The notes under the pieces were generated by a model, which did not search any database, had not been told where the DNA came from, and was given only the letters and a program-made list of their open reading frames with translations. A program made the translations under genes and the position numbers. A DNA stretch of 64,000 bases from Letharia columbiana. Taxonomy: Eukaryota; Ascomycota; Lecanoromycetes; Lecanorales; Parmeliaceae. How positions within the stretch are numbered: position 1 is the first letter of the stretch; every line of letters begins with the position of its first letter. The stretch lies in assembly GCF_014066305.1 (NCBI RefSeq), contig NW_023501081.1, forward strand, positions 62,001 to 126,000. The letters are read 5' to 3'. Below, one piece after another: positions 33,635-45,911 of the stretch.

Positions 33635-36220
33635 ATGAGGACTCCGTCACCTCAAACACTCGGCGGCTTCCTCCTCGTCCTCCGAGGTTACGCCGAAGCC
33701 CAAATAACACTCGCACCAATACCCACCAGTGCCTGCGTTGGCCAGGGTCTATCTGGTTCGGCAACATTCGCCAGCTCCATCAGCCTTGCCACAGGCGCAC
33801 AGCGGATACCGGCCGGAGATTTCTGGAATCAGGTTGGGGCTGAATGGGTATTCGACACAGATACAAGTGGTGTTCTCTTCAGTGACCTAGCAGCAAACGA
33901 TGGTCCAGACACACCTGCTATAGACTCAAAAGCTGTGAGTCTCGATGACAGCAGCACCAAATGGACATTCTCTGCTGCCAGTGGTGTTTGTAAGTACTCA
34001 GCATGACTACCACTGACCTAGTCTTTCTCAAGTCATCGAGCTGACAATGCTGTAGCCGAGGTTGACATCGTTTTCAACGCTGGACCCACCAGTGCCGCAA
34101 AATTCAGACGAGCTGCCTCATCCTTTGAATTGATCATCACCGCTAGCGTTCCCTGTTCCGACGACGCTGGGCAACCATCCCCAACTCCTACTGCAACTAA
34201 CAGTCAGAATGCCGCGAACCCATCGCAAGCCTCTCTATGCAGCAACGCGGCCATCGAAACTACAGACACGGATGAATGGTCCAATTATGGGGTCAGCGGT
34301 GCAGTGTCCTCGCGATGAACAGAGCTGACAATCCTAGGTTGACACCTATGTCTCAAGCGTATTGGCGGCTGCTGCCACAAATTCTCTCTCACCTCAAGTC
34401 GACGCGGCGAAGGTTCTCCAAGAAGACGTCGGTGCGGCAGATGAATGCCAATATACCACACGTGACGCTCCATCTCGCCTATCACGCCTTTGCTTACGCT
34501 GACGGTTTGATAGCTTGTGATGATTATGCTTGTAAAGATATCAAAGACTCGGCCTCCGGATCCAACCTTGTGATACAACGCTACTTGGCATACAATGCCT
34601 TTGTCAACCTTAACAATTTCTTCGAGGTCATGATAAGCCAACTGCTTACCGCGTCGAACAACGGCTTGGGCATATCGACAGCAATCTCAACCGTAGGCGA
34701 ATGTGTTTCTGGATAAGACTAGATCTAATTGCGAGCAGACTTTCTACACGGACCCGCCACCTGCAACCACGTGGAGCCAGATTATGGGGGCCATGACGCC
34801 CTTCCTCGGAATACTCAGTGCTGTCCTCGGACCTATCGGTGTAAGTAGAACTCCTGACCATGTGCGATAACAGTCGGTGTAACTCTCCATGCAGGCCGCT
34901 ACCGAAAGTGCGGTTGTCGCATCCGTCCAGAGTATAATGGGCGCGGCGACTGGGATCCAAGCTACCAAAACATCCCCTGTCATTGATCAAAGATTCACAG
35001 AGTATGTGCTTGTCACGTCTCCAACAATAGCATTGGGCCAACTGACTGTGTCAAAAGGGCAGGTGATATTGATCAATGGACTCAAAACTACCTCCAAGCG
35101 ACATATCCGTCGCTAGAAGCCGCGTACGAATTGACAATCGGCAACGCCTCTGCTGCCTCCTGGACGTCTACCGAGGGCGGTAACAAACCAGTAATGGCCG
35201 GTGGAGAATGGCTTACTAAACCCTATTCTTCAACCTTTGTCAATACCATGCTAGACAATTTCGACAAGATCGTGACGTATAAGATGATCAAGTAATGTTC
35301 AACCTACACTTCTACCATGACCATATCATCATGCTGACGTGGGGATAGCTACATATGGAACGCGTCCGACACATTCGTCGTCTACGTTCCGTACGGACCC
35401 GTGATGCTAAACAGCGACAAGATGGGTACCGTCAGCGCCTCGGACTGCAACGGCTGGAAGGGATCCGATCCCTTCCTCAATTGCAACGCCCCAGGGCCGG
35501 GAATGGCTCGGGTTTTCAATCCCAACAATGCGTAATCTCGTCCATCGCATCCACAGCTTTGAGCAGCACGTCGCTAATCTTGTACCCCGTAGAAAAATCC
35601 TGGACACCACCAATCCAATGGGCGCAACGAGCGGTTTCAAAGTCGGCATCGCGACCCCAGTCCCCATCGACATCACCCTCGTCACCGCCGGCGCCGTCAA
35701 CTCCTGGCTCGCCGGCAATTACAACTACGACCTCTCAGATGCCTACCCGGACGTCAGCCAGGGCGAATTATCCGGCACCGACGCCGCTAGCCTCGCGAAG
35801 CTGTCCGTGACGCAGGATACGGCTGGCTTCTTCAACCTGCCCGTGTGCAAGGTGTTGGATCTGAGGAGTTTTCCGAACGCGGCGGCGGGGACGGGCTACG
35901 CGAACAGTAAGTGGGCGATTCCGAATCCGTTCCTTCTTTCGACCATCCCCATCGATGGACCTCTACCCGACGCCCTTAATTTCTCACCGTGATCGTGAAT
36001 TCAACTCTTGGGAACACACAAGCTGACGCCATTTTTTTTAACAGCGCTCTGCGGCTGCGCTTCGGGCTCCGCGGTCGGCGGCGCCAGCAATGGCGGCAAC
36101 ATCAAGTTCTATGATAGCGTCTCCAGCAAAATCCAAAAATATGTGCTGCCCGCGCCCGTCAAGGGCCAGAACGGTAACTGCCCTGGTGACCTCAATCCGG
36201 CGTTGAACCAGATCGCTTGA
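33635..36220 (+). CDS. Large secreted protein of unknown function (ten exons)
   Basis: Exons 33635-33989, 34056-34291, 34338-34461, 34514-34692, 34739-34840, 34895-35001, 35058-35291, 35349-35531, 35593-35906 and 36045-36220; every junction keeps frame and most introns have a clear CTGAC or CTAAT branch. The product is 669 residues. The N-terminus has a hydrophobic stretch and GYAEAQ that fits a signal peptide. Then come a compact Cys-poor domain, a Thr/Ser/Asn/Pro linker at about 155-180, a helical middle (MGAMTPFLGILSAVLGP, then AATESAVVASVQSIMG) and a C-terminal domain with aromatic, Asn-rich segments (WNASDTFVVYVPYGP; NSWLAGNYNYDLS) and a final LCGCASG block. I do not recognise a named family. 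Probably extracellular. Intron 4 (46 bp, GTAGGC donor) is the least certain junction. Confidence 0.8.
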
Positions 36221-37632
36221 TCGAAGTTGGTATGCGGAATGCGGGAAGAGATTAGACTGGGTGGGGGGGAGGATAGTGGAGGGACAAAATCATCGTCAGC
36301 TGGCTGAGTGCTCGGGAGGATGTTTGTGGCTTGAAGTTTGTCGGGCTTGCTGGCGTGCGTTATTGCATCCTGTGTTTCCCCTTCGGAACCGGCCGTCGCC
36401 GCGGCAGCCGGTTCGTTCCAAATCTCAGCATCGTTTTTGCTTTGGCATCTCCGCTGCGAAGGATACGTATTGTACATACACCATGCATCTATCACTCGTT
36501 TCCTATACTCTTAGGTCTCGCGAGAACATCATCACGTTTCCGCGCTCGCGTCCATTCGATCAATGCAGACGCTCGAAGCTATGAAGCTTGAACCACTCGC
36601 GCTTTTTGGGGGTTTAAATTTGAGAAGCCCTGTGATGGTACTGATTATACAATACACTGTTTAAGCGTATTTATCTTTAGACGGCTCCCCAGCGCCTTTG
36701 GCTGCATCGCCCAGTCCCACTGTGGCGACTAAACTCCCACAGATCAAGAAATCTTCATGGCGGGGCATTCGGTCATCCAAAGAGGTCGCTGTTTGATGTG
36801 ACTTGCTTGGAGCTAACCATGAGATACTTGAGGATCTCGAAGTTGACTTTGTTAATTGGGATTTAGTGGAAGGCGCTTGGAAAGACGAACTTCGGGTTGT
36901 AGGCAGCAACCTGTTTGCGAGATAGCTCTTACCTCGCACTCTATTCGGGCGTGCCTACAAACCTTTGCCAGCTCTTACACGCCTGTCTGTTTCCGCCGCT
37001 TACTTCCCTCTGGTCTTGAATGACATGAGCTGAACCGATGATGATATGGGCTTGCTTAACCATATCGAAAGACCTTCTAACTTTCTGGGTGCTTGTCCTG
37101 AAAATATTATCGTGTTCACGCAGAACAGTGAGTGAGATTGGCCTGGATGATACGTGGTTTCGGGAGGTAATCCCTAGAATGTCTGACGCCGCAAGGGCCT
37201 CTACTCACATGGGGACGTCGACTCTACATAGCTTGCCCATTGTTTGGGGGCCCTAAACTCAACGTAGTGGCTGAATACAGCGCTCAAATTTTACGGCTAA
37301 CGATAGAGCGGAACAAGTCTTGGTTCTTAGCCTTGCAACTTTCTGACTTGGTGACGTGACCTTTGCCTCGTCACGACCTTATCAACAACCATCATGACGG
37401 TGAAGGAAGACATCAGGTTTCAATTATCGCATCCACCAGAATTCGCCCTACATGGAGCATCAGATGTCCACTACAACGGCGGAGGCTGCATCTTGAGCAA
37501 CCCTGCCGCCTTCTCACAGCTTGGTTTCTGGACATTGGCGAGATTGCTCCTAGTGCCTCTGTGGGTTCAATCCTAAGAAAACACAGCTGCCCTATCCATG
37601 TCTAGATTCGCCCTTCTGCAGCAGACGCTGCA

Positions 37633-37757
37633 CAAGAGCCATTAACAGGTGCATTATAGCTCGTAATGGGCACCTGTCCTACCCCTTGCAGGGGTCCTTG
37701 ACAAGGGCCTGAAACAGAGGGATGTCAAGTGACCCACTAACCTCCAGTCCCAGTGTG
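37633..37757 (+). repeat. Dispersed repeat, copy 2 (two hairpins)
   Basis: Partner of the copy at 3523-3658, same orientation. This copy lacks an internal stretch of about 10 bp of the first hairpin loop and has scattered substitutions, yet keeps the ACAGGTG/CACCTGT pairing and an ACCCCTTGCAGGGGT hairpin in which one changed base is compensated. Confidence 0.7.
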
Positions 37758-39102
37758 ATGACTACAGGCAGGATATGGGAACGCTCATGAGTCGACGCAA
37801 GATGCATCTGTACGGTGCAGGTTTCTTGGTCCGAATATTTCATGTTCATGATTTCGTTACAACGGCAAGGCCCAGAACATCAAGCAGAGCAAATGGTGGG
37901 ATTGGGATTGATGGATCTTATCCGATAAGATAAGCTTGATTGAGCCTAGCGCCGTTAGATCGTGTTCTCGACCGAGTTTCTGACCCAGAAGTCTCCGGTA
38001 CTAGTACAGTGTTTCGTTGACTCCCGGTTGACTCCCGGGATCACCTTGTTCCCCTTCCTTCCCTTTCAGCCGCCCGTCAAGCTCGCTAACAGCAGATCTT
38101 GAAAGTTGAGAAACAAACCAGCGAAACCAACTACCAGAGTCCCAGCTTCTGCTCTCTCAAACTGAATACCGACTGTGCTGTGTGTCTGCGATGGCCTTGA
38201 AAGCATGGTGTAGCTAATACATCTATCGTCTTAGACACCAACGCGAAGCCTTCCACGTCCGCTGGTGGAAGTGTGTGCTGCCATAATTCGTGCTGCTATG
38301 TCCTGAATTCCACCAGTACAGCATGGAATTAGCCAATGAAGAAGACAGAGCAAGTGACACGATGCTGGTCTCCGAAGCAGAGCGGTGCTGACTGCTAATT
38401 AGACGGGCCCAACTTTCCAAGGGCAAAAAGTCGCCGCTACCTTACTACAAGTGCGATAAAAGCGCCCATCCCAAACAATGTCTCATGACATTAATCCTCC
38501 AAGCAGCCTCTACAGTAAAAGGCCATAGCGAATACACAGGCAGCCTTCGCAGGCTCGAGGTCTTGACAAAGCTTGAAGCCGTATAATGCTCACCCGATCG
38601 ACCGCATCTGGATGTAGGCTTGCCAGTAAGTTGCCAGCATCGATCAGGAGGTCTATTTACGCCATGAATATTACAGTCACTTCTTTCCTCACATACTCTC
38701 TGCCACTCATGATACCTTAGAGGACGAAGAATTCCATTTGCCTGACTGCAAAGAGCTTCATTTTCAAGCCCACAACTAGAGCGGCTCCGAGTCTTGTTCC
38801 CTGACGGAACAAAACATAGACGAGGATCCTCAATTGGACCCTGGAGTGAAGCTAGCAACCGACATGTGGGTAGCCGCCCTGTGGCCCTGGTGAAAAGATT
38901 CCTTCGGAAAAAGACATAATCTTGTCGCAGGCAGGGCGAAGGAAATCTGTACATCCGGACAGGAGCAGCGTGCAGTGAAGAATACTTGACGATCCCAGCA
39001 TGGAAACACAGGCCTGCGACGCGATGTTGCAGTCCGAATCCTGATGACCACCACGCTCAATGTGAGGCTGCGAGGTACACCTCCTAATGCTCAGGAGCTA
39101 CT

Positions 39103-39426
39103 TCACCCCCTGAGAACCCTGCTCTTCTGCTCTTTTGCCCCTCTGTCCCTCTGCCTCGAGGCCAAGGAGTTCAAGGCTTCCTCCCACGGTCTTTCTGTAC
39201 CAAGCAATCCACAGCGCACTTCCGTCCCCATTGGCACTACTTCCTTAAACAAACTTGGAGTGGCATCATACCTTTCGGGTCGCAGGCGTACGACGTATAT
39301 ACAATCGTCGCAACTTGCATTCTTTTGTAGTGCGTCATGTCGACGTTCGCCCGAGTCAGCGGCGACTAAGTTGACCGAGATTCGAGAGAAGGTGATGCTT
39401 TGGGCGCTCATTTTGCTGTAGTCCAT
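39103..39426 (-). CDS. Possible small hypothetical protein
   Basis: A single-exon frame of 107 residues begins with an ATG at 39426 (a second Met at residue 6) and ends with a basic tail. It contains DDCIYVVRLRPERYDATP and TERPWEEALNSLASRQRDRG. Composition looks protein-like and the frame begins cleanly, but the reverse strand is also open (125 codons) and no family is recognised. Weak call. Confidence 0.3.
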   Translation of the reverse strand: MDYSKMSAQSITFSRISVNLVAADSGERRHDALQKNASCDDCIYVVRLRPERYDATPSLFKEVVPMGTEVRCGLLGTERPWEEALNSLASRQRDRGAKEQKSRVLRG

Positions 39427-41092
39427 TTGGGGGGAGCGCGAGAGCTTTTATCGGAGCTGTGGATCCGCGGGATGCAGCATGTGGTGGCAATTGAGGCGCA
39501 AACAAGATGCATGCACCCAGATACAGTTTTCGGGATAATCCCGAGTCCTAGGTCAGGGGCTTCTGCAATTACGGGTTAACAGATCGGAGAGACCGTCGGC
39601 GTCTTCTGTGCACAAGCTGTAGATATCTGCTTTCAATGTCACGTGCAGGCGCATCTCCAGGCTTGACAACTTGGCGATTTGAAGGTCACGCTTGGTTGGT
39701 CTGCAAACGTCTTCAAATCTTGAACCGGCTACTTTTTCTTACACTTGCTCTCCATTCTCATTCATCACTTGAATCGTTAATGCGATCATCATTTGTGGTT
39801 GTACGTCCGACCCGATGAATTGCGGGCTTACCGGTCACACCACCAAACACACCTCACCCACAAGGTTCAAGATCGCCAACATCTCAAGGCATAAATTCAA
39901 CGCGCGTTTGTTACCGTCACTGCGCGTTCGCTAGGTGACACCGAAAGCAACGTCGATATGATCGATGCATGACCAGACAACTCTGGTGGGAGGAACGAAG
40001 TAGTCCGAAGGTTTAGGGAAAAGGACTGGTGAATTCTCTGCATAGCACAGCCACGGCTCCACGAGGCGTTCTAGAATTCGAAGGAATACGCAGGGGTTGA
40101 GGGGAGTCGGCGGCTATTGCTGCCCTATAGCGACAGCCGCAACCCTTGGACCTACCCTTTACAGTTACCCCCGATCGTTAAACCTTTCCGATTGAGCCAC
40201 ACTTTCTGCAAAAGAAAACAAAGAATGAGGCTGTGCCTACCGCTATTCCCCTTTACAGTATTTTTATTCTCATTCGGAAGGAGGACATGTCTGGATTGTG
40301 TACGCGTCAGAAGCTTTTCCCAAAAGTTGGTTTCTTCAGCTGTGCGAAGACTGCAGAGAGATGTGAGCTGGGGAACGACCCGATTTAATAAGTCTCTCAC
40401 ACAATCGCTCGGCGCCTCAAATTACAAGATTTCATCGGCTTCCAGACCCAGAGAAGTCAATTGTGGAGCATGTGGAGTACAAGATTCACGACTAGCCAAA
40501 TGGAGTGACATGCATCTGTCATCGTTTCAACGATATTGTGACTTGAAAGCTCGTTGCGGCCCTGCGCCACATGTGATGTGTCTCTTCATATGTGATGTGG
40601 CTCCTCTGGCTGCTCTTCTACACGCACTAACCGCTGGAAGAGGGTGTCGACGTTTCAACGGACCAAACTATCGCTAACCAACTTACTCGGATAGGTGTTT
40701 CCGTGGAGATTGACACGGTCTACTGTGACGATTGTCCGGGGTGCAAGTACTTGACGGAGCTGGATGGACCTGATTGTCTGCTTTCGCTTCCAACTTGTAG
40801 GATTTCTTCACTCAAAAGAGCAAGTCTATAGTGGATGCCGTGAGATCGGTACCGTAGATCCCAGCAGCAACCGGGGAAAGCAATGCCATGAGGTTCTACC
40901 ATCACGGTCTCATCACAACTTGTGTACGTGTAATATCGTTTCTCATACGACATAGTAGTCCTCTGCAGATTGCTTGTTTTACTTAGGCTTCGAGAGCCTG
41001 CATCCGAAGCGATGTCAATGGATTATATGTCTCCGTTTGCAACGTTAAATAGTCCCGTCAACCGCATCACTTGCAAGACTCCAAAAGTCAAA

Positions 41093-42615
41093 ATGTCTCA
41101 ACGTCGGTAAGAGATTTCATATCATCCTCACAACCATCGCTGCTTCCATATCGGCTGACTCTTTCCAGTGCCAACGAAGGGACATCTGCAAGCGAAGTCC
41201 CTCAGCAACCCACCGCCAATCCCTGGAACAATCAACCTGTACCGATGTGGATGGGACCTCTCGCCTATTATAATGAGGACATGGAGGGTCAATTCCGAAC
41301 AGGCTTATCGTAAACGTTCCAACAGATGAACTCAAGATCTTCTTATGCTGACCTATCTATAAGTCTTACTGGTGGTCCTGGTTTCGGTAACCAACCTCTG
41401 CATCAAGAGTCGACAGCCATGGAGGACACCTTGTTTGAGATAAATCAGACCGGCCTGTCGCCAATGTGGTATGATAATCATCATAAAACTTTGGCGGACA
41501 AATCTCATGCTGCTTTAGGAGAGACCCATCGCCGGCATACGTGGACCCAAGGGTGGGACGTTCTGTCATGCAAGCCAGAGCGCCGCTTCCTTTCCAATAT
41601 GTATCACAGCCACCGTCCGCACCTACGCCTACTGACCCAAGTACGGCCCCGTGGGAGACCTCACCGGTCGAAATTCACTTACGAGGTCGAGGACCGGCTT
41701 CATCTACAGCGAGGTGCGTATACCAATGCAACAAGCCCCGCGACGTGCTCTTTTACAATTGATTGGGCTCAAATAAAACTTTCTACATATATCCTGCCCC
41801 GGGATCTCGAGCGGGATGCTGATATTTTCCAAGGCAAACGGCTCTCTACCAATCGCTCATGGGGCAACCAGCTCCGGGAGAGGTAGTCGGGACCGCAACC
41901 CCGGTTCCAGTCTCCCAAGGCTATCCCGCACCGCAGTATGCCCCATACCCACCTTACCCGGGTCCCTTGGCCCTCCCACCAGGACAATTGCCCGGCCCCA
42001 CCGGCTATGAAATGATGCAGCAAGACCAAACCCCCCTCCATCCCGGCAGCCCAACCCCGATGCTCGTCCAGCTAGGCGCCTCGCAGAACTTCCTGGTCAA
42101 CAACAGGCCTGCGCGATGGATCCAGGTCCTCGACGTCGACCCTTCCTACCAGCGCGCTCGAACGCCGTCTCCCAACAGGGCGCCGGGTAAGAAAGCCACC
42201 ACTATCCTTGCCCCTTCCCCCCCCCCACCCCAGCACCGACCCCACCCCACCTCCCTTTTAAACAAGAATTCCACGTCGCTAACCCGCTCCGTGTTTTCCC
42301 CAACCCACAGCCCTGAGCGTCTACGTGCGCGCGCCCGAAACCGAAGTCCACTACTGGGCCGTCTTCCTGCGCGAGCTGACGGTGCAGGAGCTCATCAAGC
42401 GCGTGGTGCAGAAGTACGGCTTCAGCACCGACGAGCGGGACCGGGTCCGGATGGCGGTGCGGGTCACGGACGAGCACGACGGCGGCGGCGGCGGCCGCGT
42501 GCAGCACCTGACCGACGAGGACGTGAAGCACATGGAGAGCGAGGTCCCCATCGACGTCAAGGTCACCAGTTTGGACCCCGAGAGCGAGGACTGGCAGCTC
42601 GAGTTGAGGTACTAG
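41093..42615 (+). CDS. Protein with C-terminal CP2/Grainyhead-like ubiquitin fold
   Basis: Six exons: 41093-41106 (14 bp), 41169-41309, 41364-41468, 41519-41713, 41834-42186 and 42311-42615; all junctions keep frame (introns 62, 54, 50, 120 and 124 bp). The product is 370 residues. Residues 1-250 are low-complexity and rich in Pro, Gln and Tyr (PAPQYAPYPPYPG). The last 100 residues, SVYVRAPETEVHYWAVFLRE onward with LTVQELIKRVVQKYGF, look like the ubiquitin-like dimerisation domain that ends human TFCP2 and other CP2/Grainyhead transcription factors (YxAxYLEELT...VELTEKI). The immunoglobulin-like CP2 DNA-binding domain, normally over 200 aa, is not visible in any frame here. It could be a truncated paralogue, a regulatory partner or a separate family. 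The Ubl similarity is from memory and needs a profile search. Confidence 0.68.
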
Positions 42616-43090
42616 GGTCCTTGTGGGCGCGGACGGTGGAAAAATGAGGTCCCTGGTCGTAACTTCGAGGTTCAGGCCACGACTTTGCAACCTTCGAGGG
42701 CGAGGACTACCAGTTGGAGTTGTGCTGGTCGCTAGATTGGAACGGAGTCTTGTCGAACATTCCTTACTTTTCTTTTCTCTTTCCTTTGGTCGGGCGAACC
42801 GTCTTTGGAACTGCGGTGATAGAGTGGAAACGGTATCTTGCCGAACATTCTTTTGTTTCCTTAGTGGGCGACTGGCAAATGAAAATTGTGGTAATAGAGC
42901 GGACAGGAGTCTTGTCGGGTATTCTCTCTCTCTCTCTCTTTCCTTCCCTTTTCCCATTCCTTGGCGGGCGTTTGATGGGGCCTTTCTTTCAACAAAAATT
43001 CGCTGTTATCGACGCTCGCTGCCATTCTTCACTAATACCCTTGTTCGTAACCGGTCCAGCGACGGACACTATTACTTAGATCTCCTGTAT
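42616..43090 (+). repeat. Decayed duplication of the gene end plus ~80-bp tandem units
   Basis: Directly after the stop at 42615, 42655-42715 repeats the last coding bases in decayed form (GAGGGCGAGGACTACCAGTTGGAGTTG matches the gene's GAGAGCGAGGACTGGCAGCTCGAGTTG; the copy reads EGEDYQLEL against ESEDWQLEL). Three imperfect units of 74-87 bp follow, each with GGAGTCTTGTCG..ATTC or a close variant (near 42740, 42827 and 42900) and a CCTT(T/A)G..GGGCG end. A CT-repeat closes the third unit. Confidence 0.6.
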
Positions 43091-45732
43091 GGTTCTATGT
43101 CGTAGAAATCAAATCATGTTTTCCTACATCCTTTTTCGCCATCCGCAAGTGCATCTCACGCGTGTGGGATTTGATCCGCGGTCTCTTCCGGAGCTCCAGC
43201 ACAGAAACCGCGCGAGTCGCGGTGTCCGCAGCCACGCATCAACGACAGACCCAGCTTTCGATGCTGCTTCGGACGACGACTACATCCCCCGTAAGTCCCC
43301 GCAGCGATAGCTCCTCCCGCGATGTGTGTGAAATGCACACCCCTCGATTGGCTCTGCGACACCAATCTCGAAGATCTGTTGGAGAACTCTCGAGCGAGGT
43401 TCGGGAGCGAAACTTTGTTGTCGACATGTGCGTTCGTTTCGTACGCTCTCGAATGCCAGTCGGTGAACAGGGGGCGAAGAGATCTAGCTTCATGAAAGGA
43501 TCAAGAGGACATTGATAGGGTGCGGATAGAACGGTGTCCCGCTGAGCTCTGACAGAATCATTGCAATTTGGACCGAATTCATAAAGAAGGAAGGAGGTGA
43601 TACATTTTAGATTTTGCCATGGACCCTTGCCATCGCCGGCGACCACTGAAGAAGAGCAAGACGACGGAGTCGGAGAGATTCTGCATTGATGAGAGAGTCA
43701 ACCAATACATTCCACATCCCCTTCCGTCCAGAGCGAAGACTTCACGGTCGTGCTTCCGGTCCACACTCTTTCCGTCGCCTGTTGCGCGCGCGCATGCGGA
43801 CCAGAATTTCTTCGACAGCTAGCCCCTCGCGTACGTACGGTTCCCGATGTCAACGTTCATAGTGTCCGAAATCTCCACCTCGACAGCGATCCCACAGCTG
43901 TCCACACCGCTGGCTTCTTTGACAAAATGCCGACGAAAGCCGGCCTGTTACTTGAAAGTCAAGGCTGTGTATGGAAATTTCCCAGTGATGTATATGAAAC
44001 TATGAGGCATTGCTCCGCACTGCACCTCCACTACATCGGAACCTTGCGAAAAGCTCGCTGTGCGATCATCTCGTTCCTATCTACCACAGTCTCCTTACCG
44101 CAGACAAATAGCAGTGGTAGCGCACCCGTCCAGTCCGCCGCGACTGTATGGCTCCAAAAAAAAAGGAGAGAAAAGAATAAAAGGGGCCACAGGCTGAACA
44201 AATCACAGAAAAGGGTCACCCCGAGGCAGATCCGTAGGCTCAGCCGCACAAGTGGGAAGCCGGGCTGCACAGAACCATTCCAATGCCTAGCAGGGAATTT
44301 TTCGGCTGTCGGCCGAGCTCCAAGAGAATCCGAAGAAGAGAAACACAGACGTTGACGCCCGCGCCAACGCCGACGAATATGATGAAAAACTGGCGAACGC
44401 GAGTGTCAAACGCTCCGGCCAGAAGGACCATGTAGACGACTCGAAGATCGAGCAGAGCGCCCGGGAACGGAATTTAGGGTGGCGAGCTGAGCCAGCATGT
44501 CGGCGGCAGGTGGTGGTGAAACGGTTGGACTGTCGCGGCTGCAGATAGCGGGTTGATCGGGCAGTGTTTCTGGCAATGTGGGTGGATCCCTAGACAAGAC
44601 GAGCAATACCGACATGAAAGCTCCTCGCGTACTCTACGTATAGCAATGCCACCTCGCTGGAAGTATCCTTCTTCATCAGACACCCATATCTCTTCACCTC
44701 CGAAACGCTAACGCTCACTGACTCCAGCGCTTGGCGAATGTCCTACCCACTCTACCCTTACCGCGACTACATCCACAGGATCAAGCGCTTCGTGCCCTTC
44801 TCCCCAAGCCGTGATGAGTCTGAAGAGACTTCGGTGAATATCTAGTCTCTCCGGCATGTGCAGCTCGGCACTGACCACCCAGGATAGTTCCACCAGCATG
44901 GATTCATCCTACGTCGCTCGCTGCTGCGTCGAAAGGGTAGCAGCCACCATTGAGTCGGCGGCGGAGAGTCGCGACCATCTTCCATACTTTGGCCGCTTTC
45001 CTCTAAGCTCAATGCAAGATTTTATGTCGAGTGTGACTGGCATCGGTAGCGAACACGAACGGATTCTCGGCGACCGTGCATGTAGGGTCAGACATGGATG
45101 TACGGTATTACCGCTTCTGAATAACTTCTCTATACAGGACAGATGCAGAGCTGTGGCATTGATTGGCAAGCACACACACACTCAGAGTGAACCATTCGCA
45201 AGTTCCAGTACACAACCTGCATCAATCATGCGTGGAACAACCTCGCTTTTCCCGAAGCAGTCTCCAGGAACGACACGAGACATTGACTACTGGAGCTTGA
45301 AGATTGGGCGGATACGGGATTCGCCTCGATAACGGTAGAGATATCGACCGAACGGGCGGAAGAAGTGTTCAGGCGACACCCTTTTTACTCCACAGCCCAT
45401 GCCGCAAAGACACAATTATTGCAGATGAAAGACACGCCGTATCGACATGAATCGGACAGCTCCGGCAATTTCCCACATTCGCTGCTACCCGGACCCCCCT
45501 TTCTCGGTCTTTCTCGAGAATTACCAGGCACGTCCGAAATAATGACCACAACGAGCGCGGCAGTACGCGAGCTCGCCGGCTTCGATCTCAGCAGTGTTTT
45601 TTTTTTCTCACCGCAGCTTGCCATTGCCGCTCGTCAGTGTGCTGTTAGAGGAGCGTTCGGATCCATCCGATGCTGTGGGCAGTATAAATTCCCTTGGCAT
45701 TGATGCAATGACTTATGGGATAGGTACGCGCC

Positions 45733-45911
45733 GTGTAGGGCTAGCCACCACTACTACATACGTAGTAGGCTCCACAGCCGTTCTACTTCATAGGAACAGA
45801 AGCACTTGCGGCCTCCTGTTACACCAAAGAATGTTGACGCAGCCCGTATGGGCTTCCCGTGATAATATGAGGTTGGGTTTTTTACTGATGTAGTAATGGG
45901 TAGCCCTACAA
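45733..45911. mobile_element. MITE-like inverted-repeat element
   Basis: The arm at 45733-45760 (TGTAGGGCTAGCCACCACTAC) recurs inverted at 45886-45911 with about three mismatches. Length is 179 bp and the interior is non-coding. A small palindrome TACTACATACGTAGTA sits at 45752-45767, at the inner edge of the left arm. No target duplication is obvious. Confidence 0.6.

Larger units (their letters stand above)
36221..41092. other. Long gene-poor stretch
   Basis: Nearly 4.9 kb with no confident gene. It includes copy 2 of the dispersed repeat (37633-37757), a tandem GTTGACTCCCGG pair near 38020-38043 and one weak small frame at 39103-39426. Frames such as 38954-38445 on minus are open but composition and lack of domains argue against coding. 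Confidence 0.5.

Noticed and set aside
43750..44355. Plus-strand frame of 201 codons
   Set aside because: Composition shifts sharply along its length, it includes a poly-A/Lys-rich stretch from low-complexity DNA, and no domain is visible.
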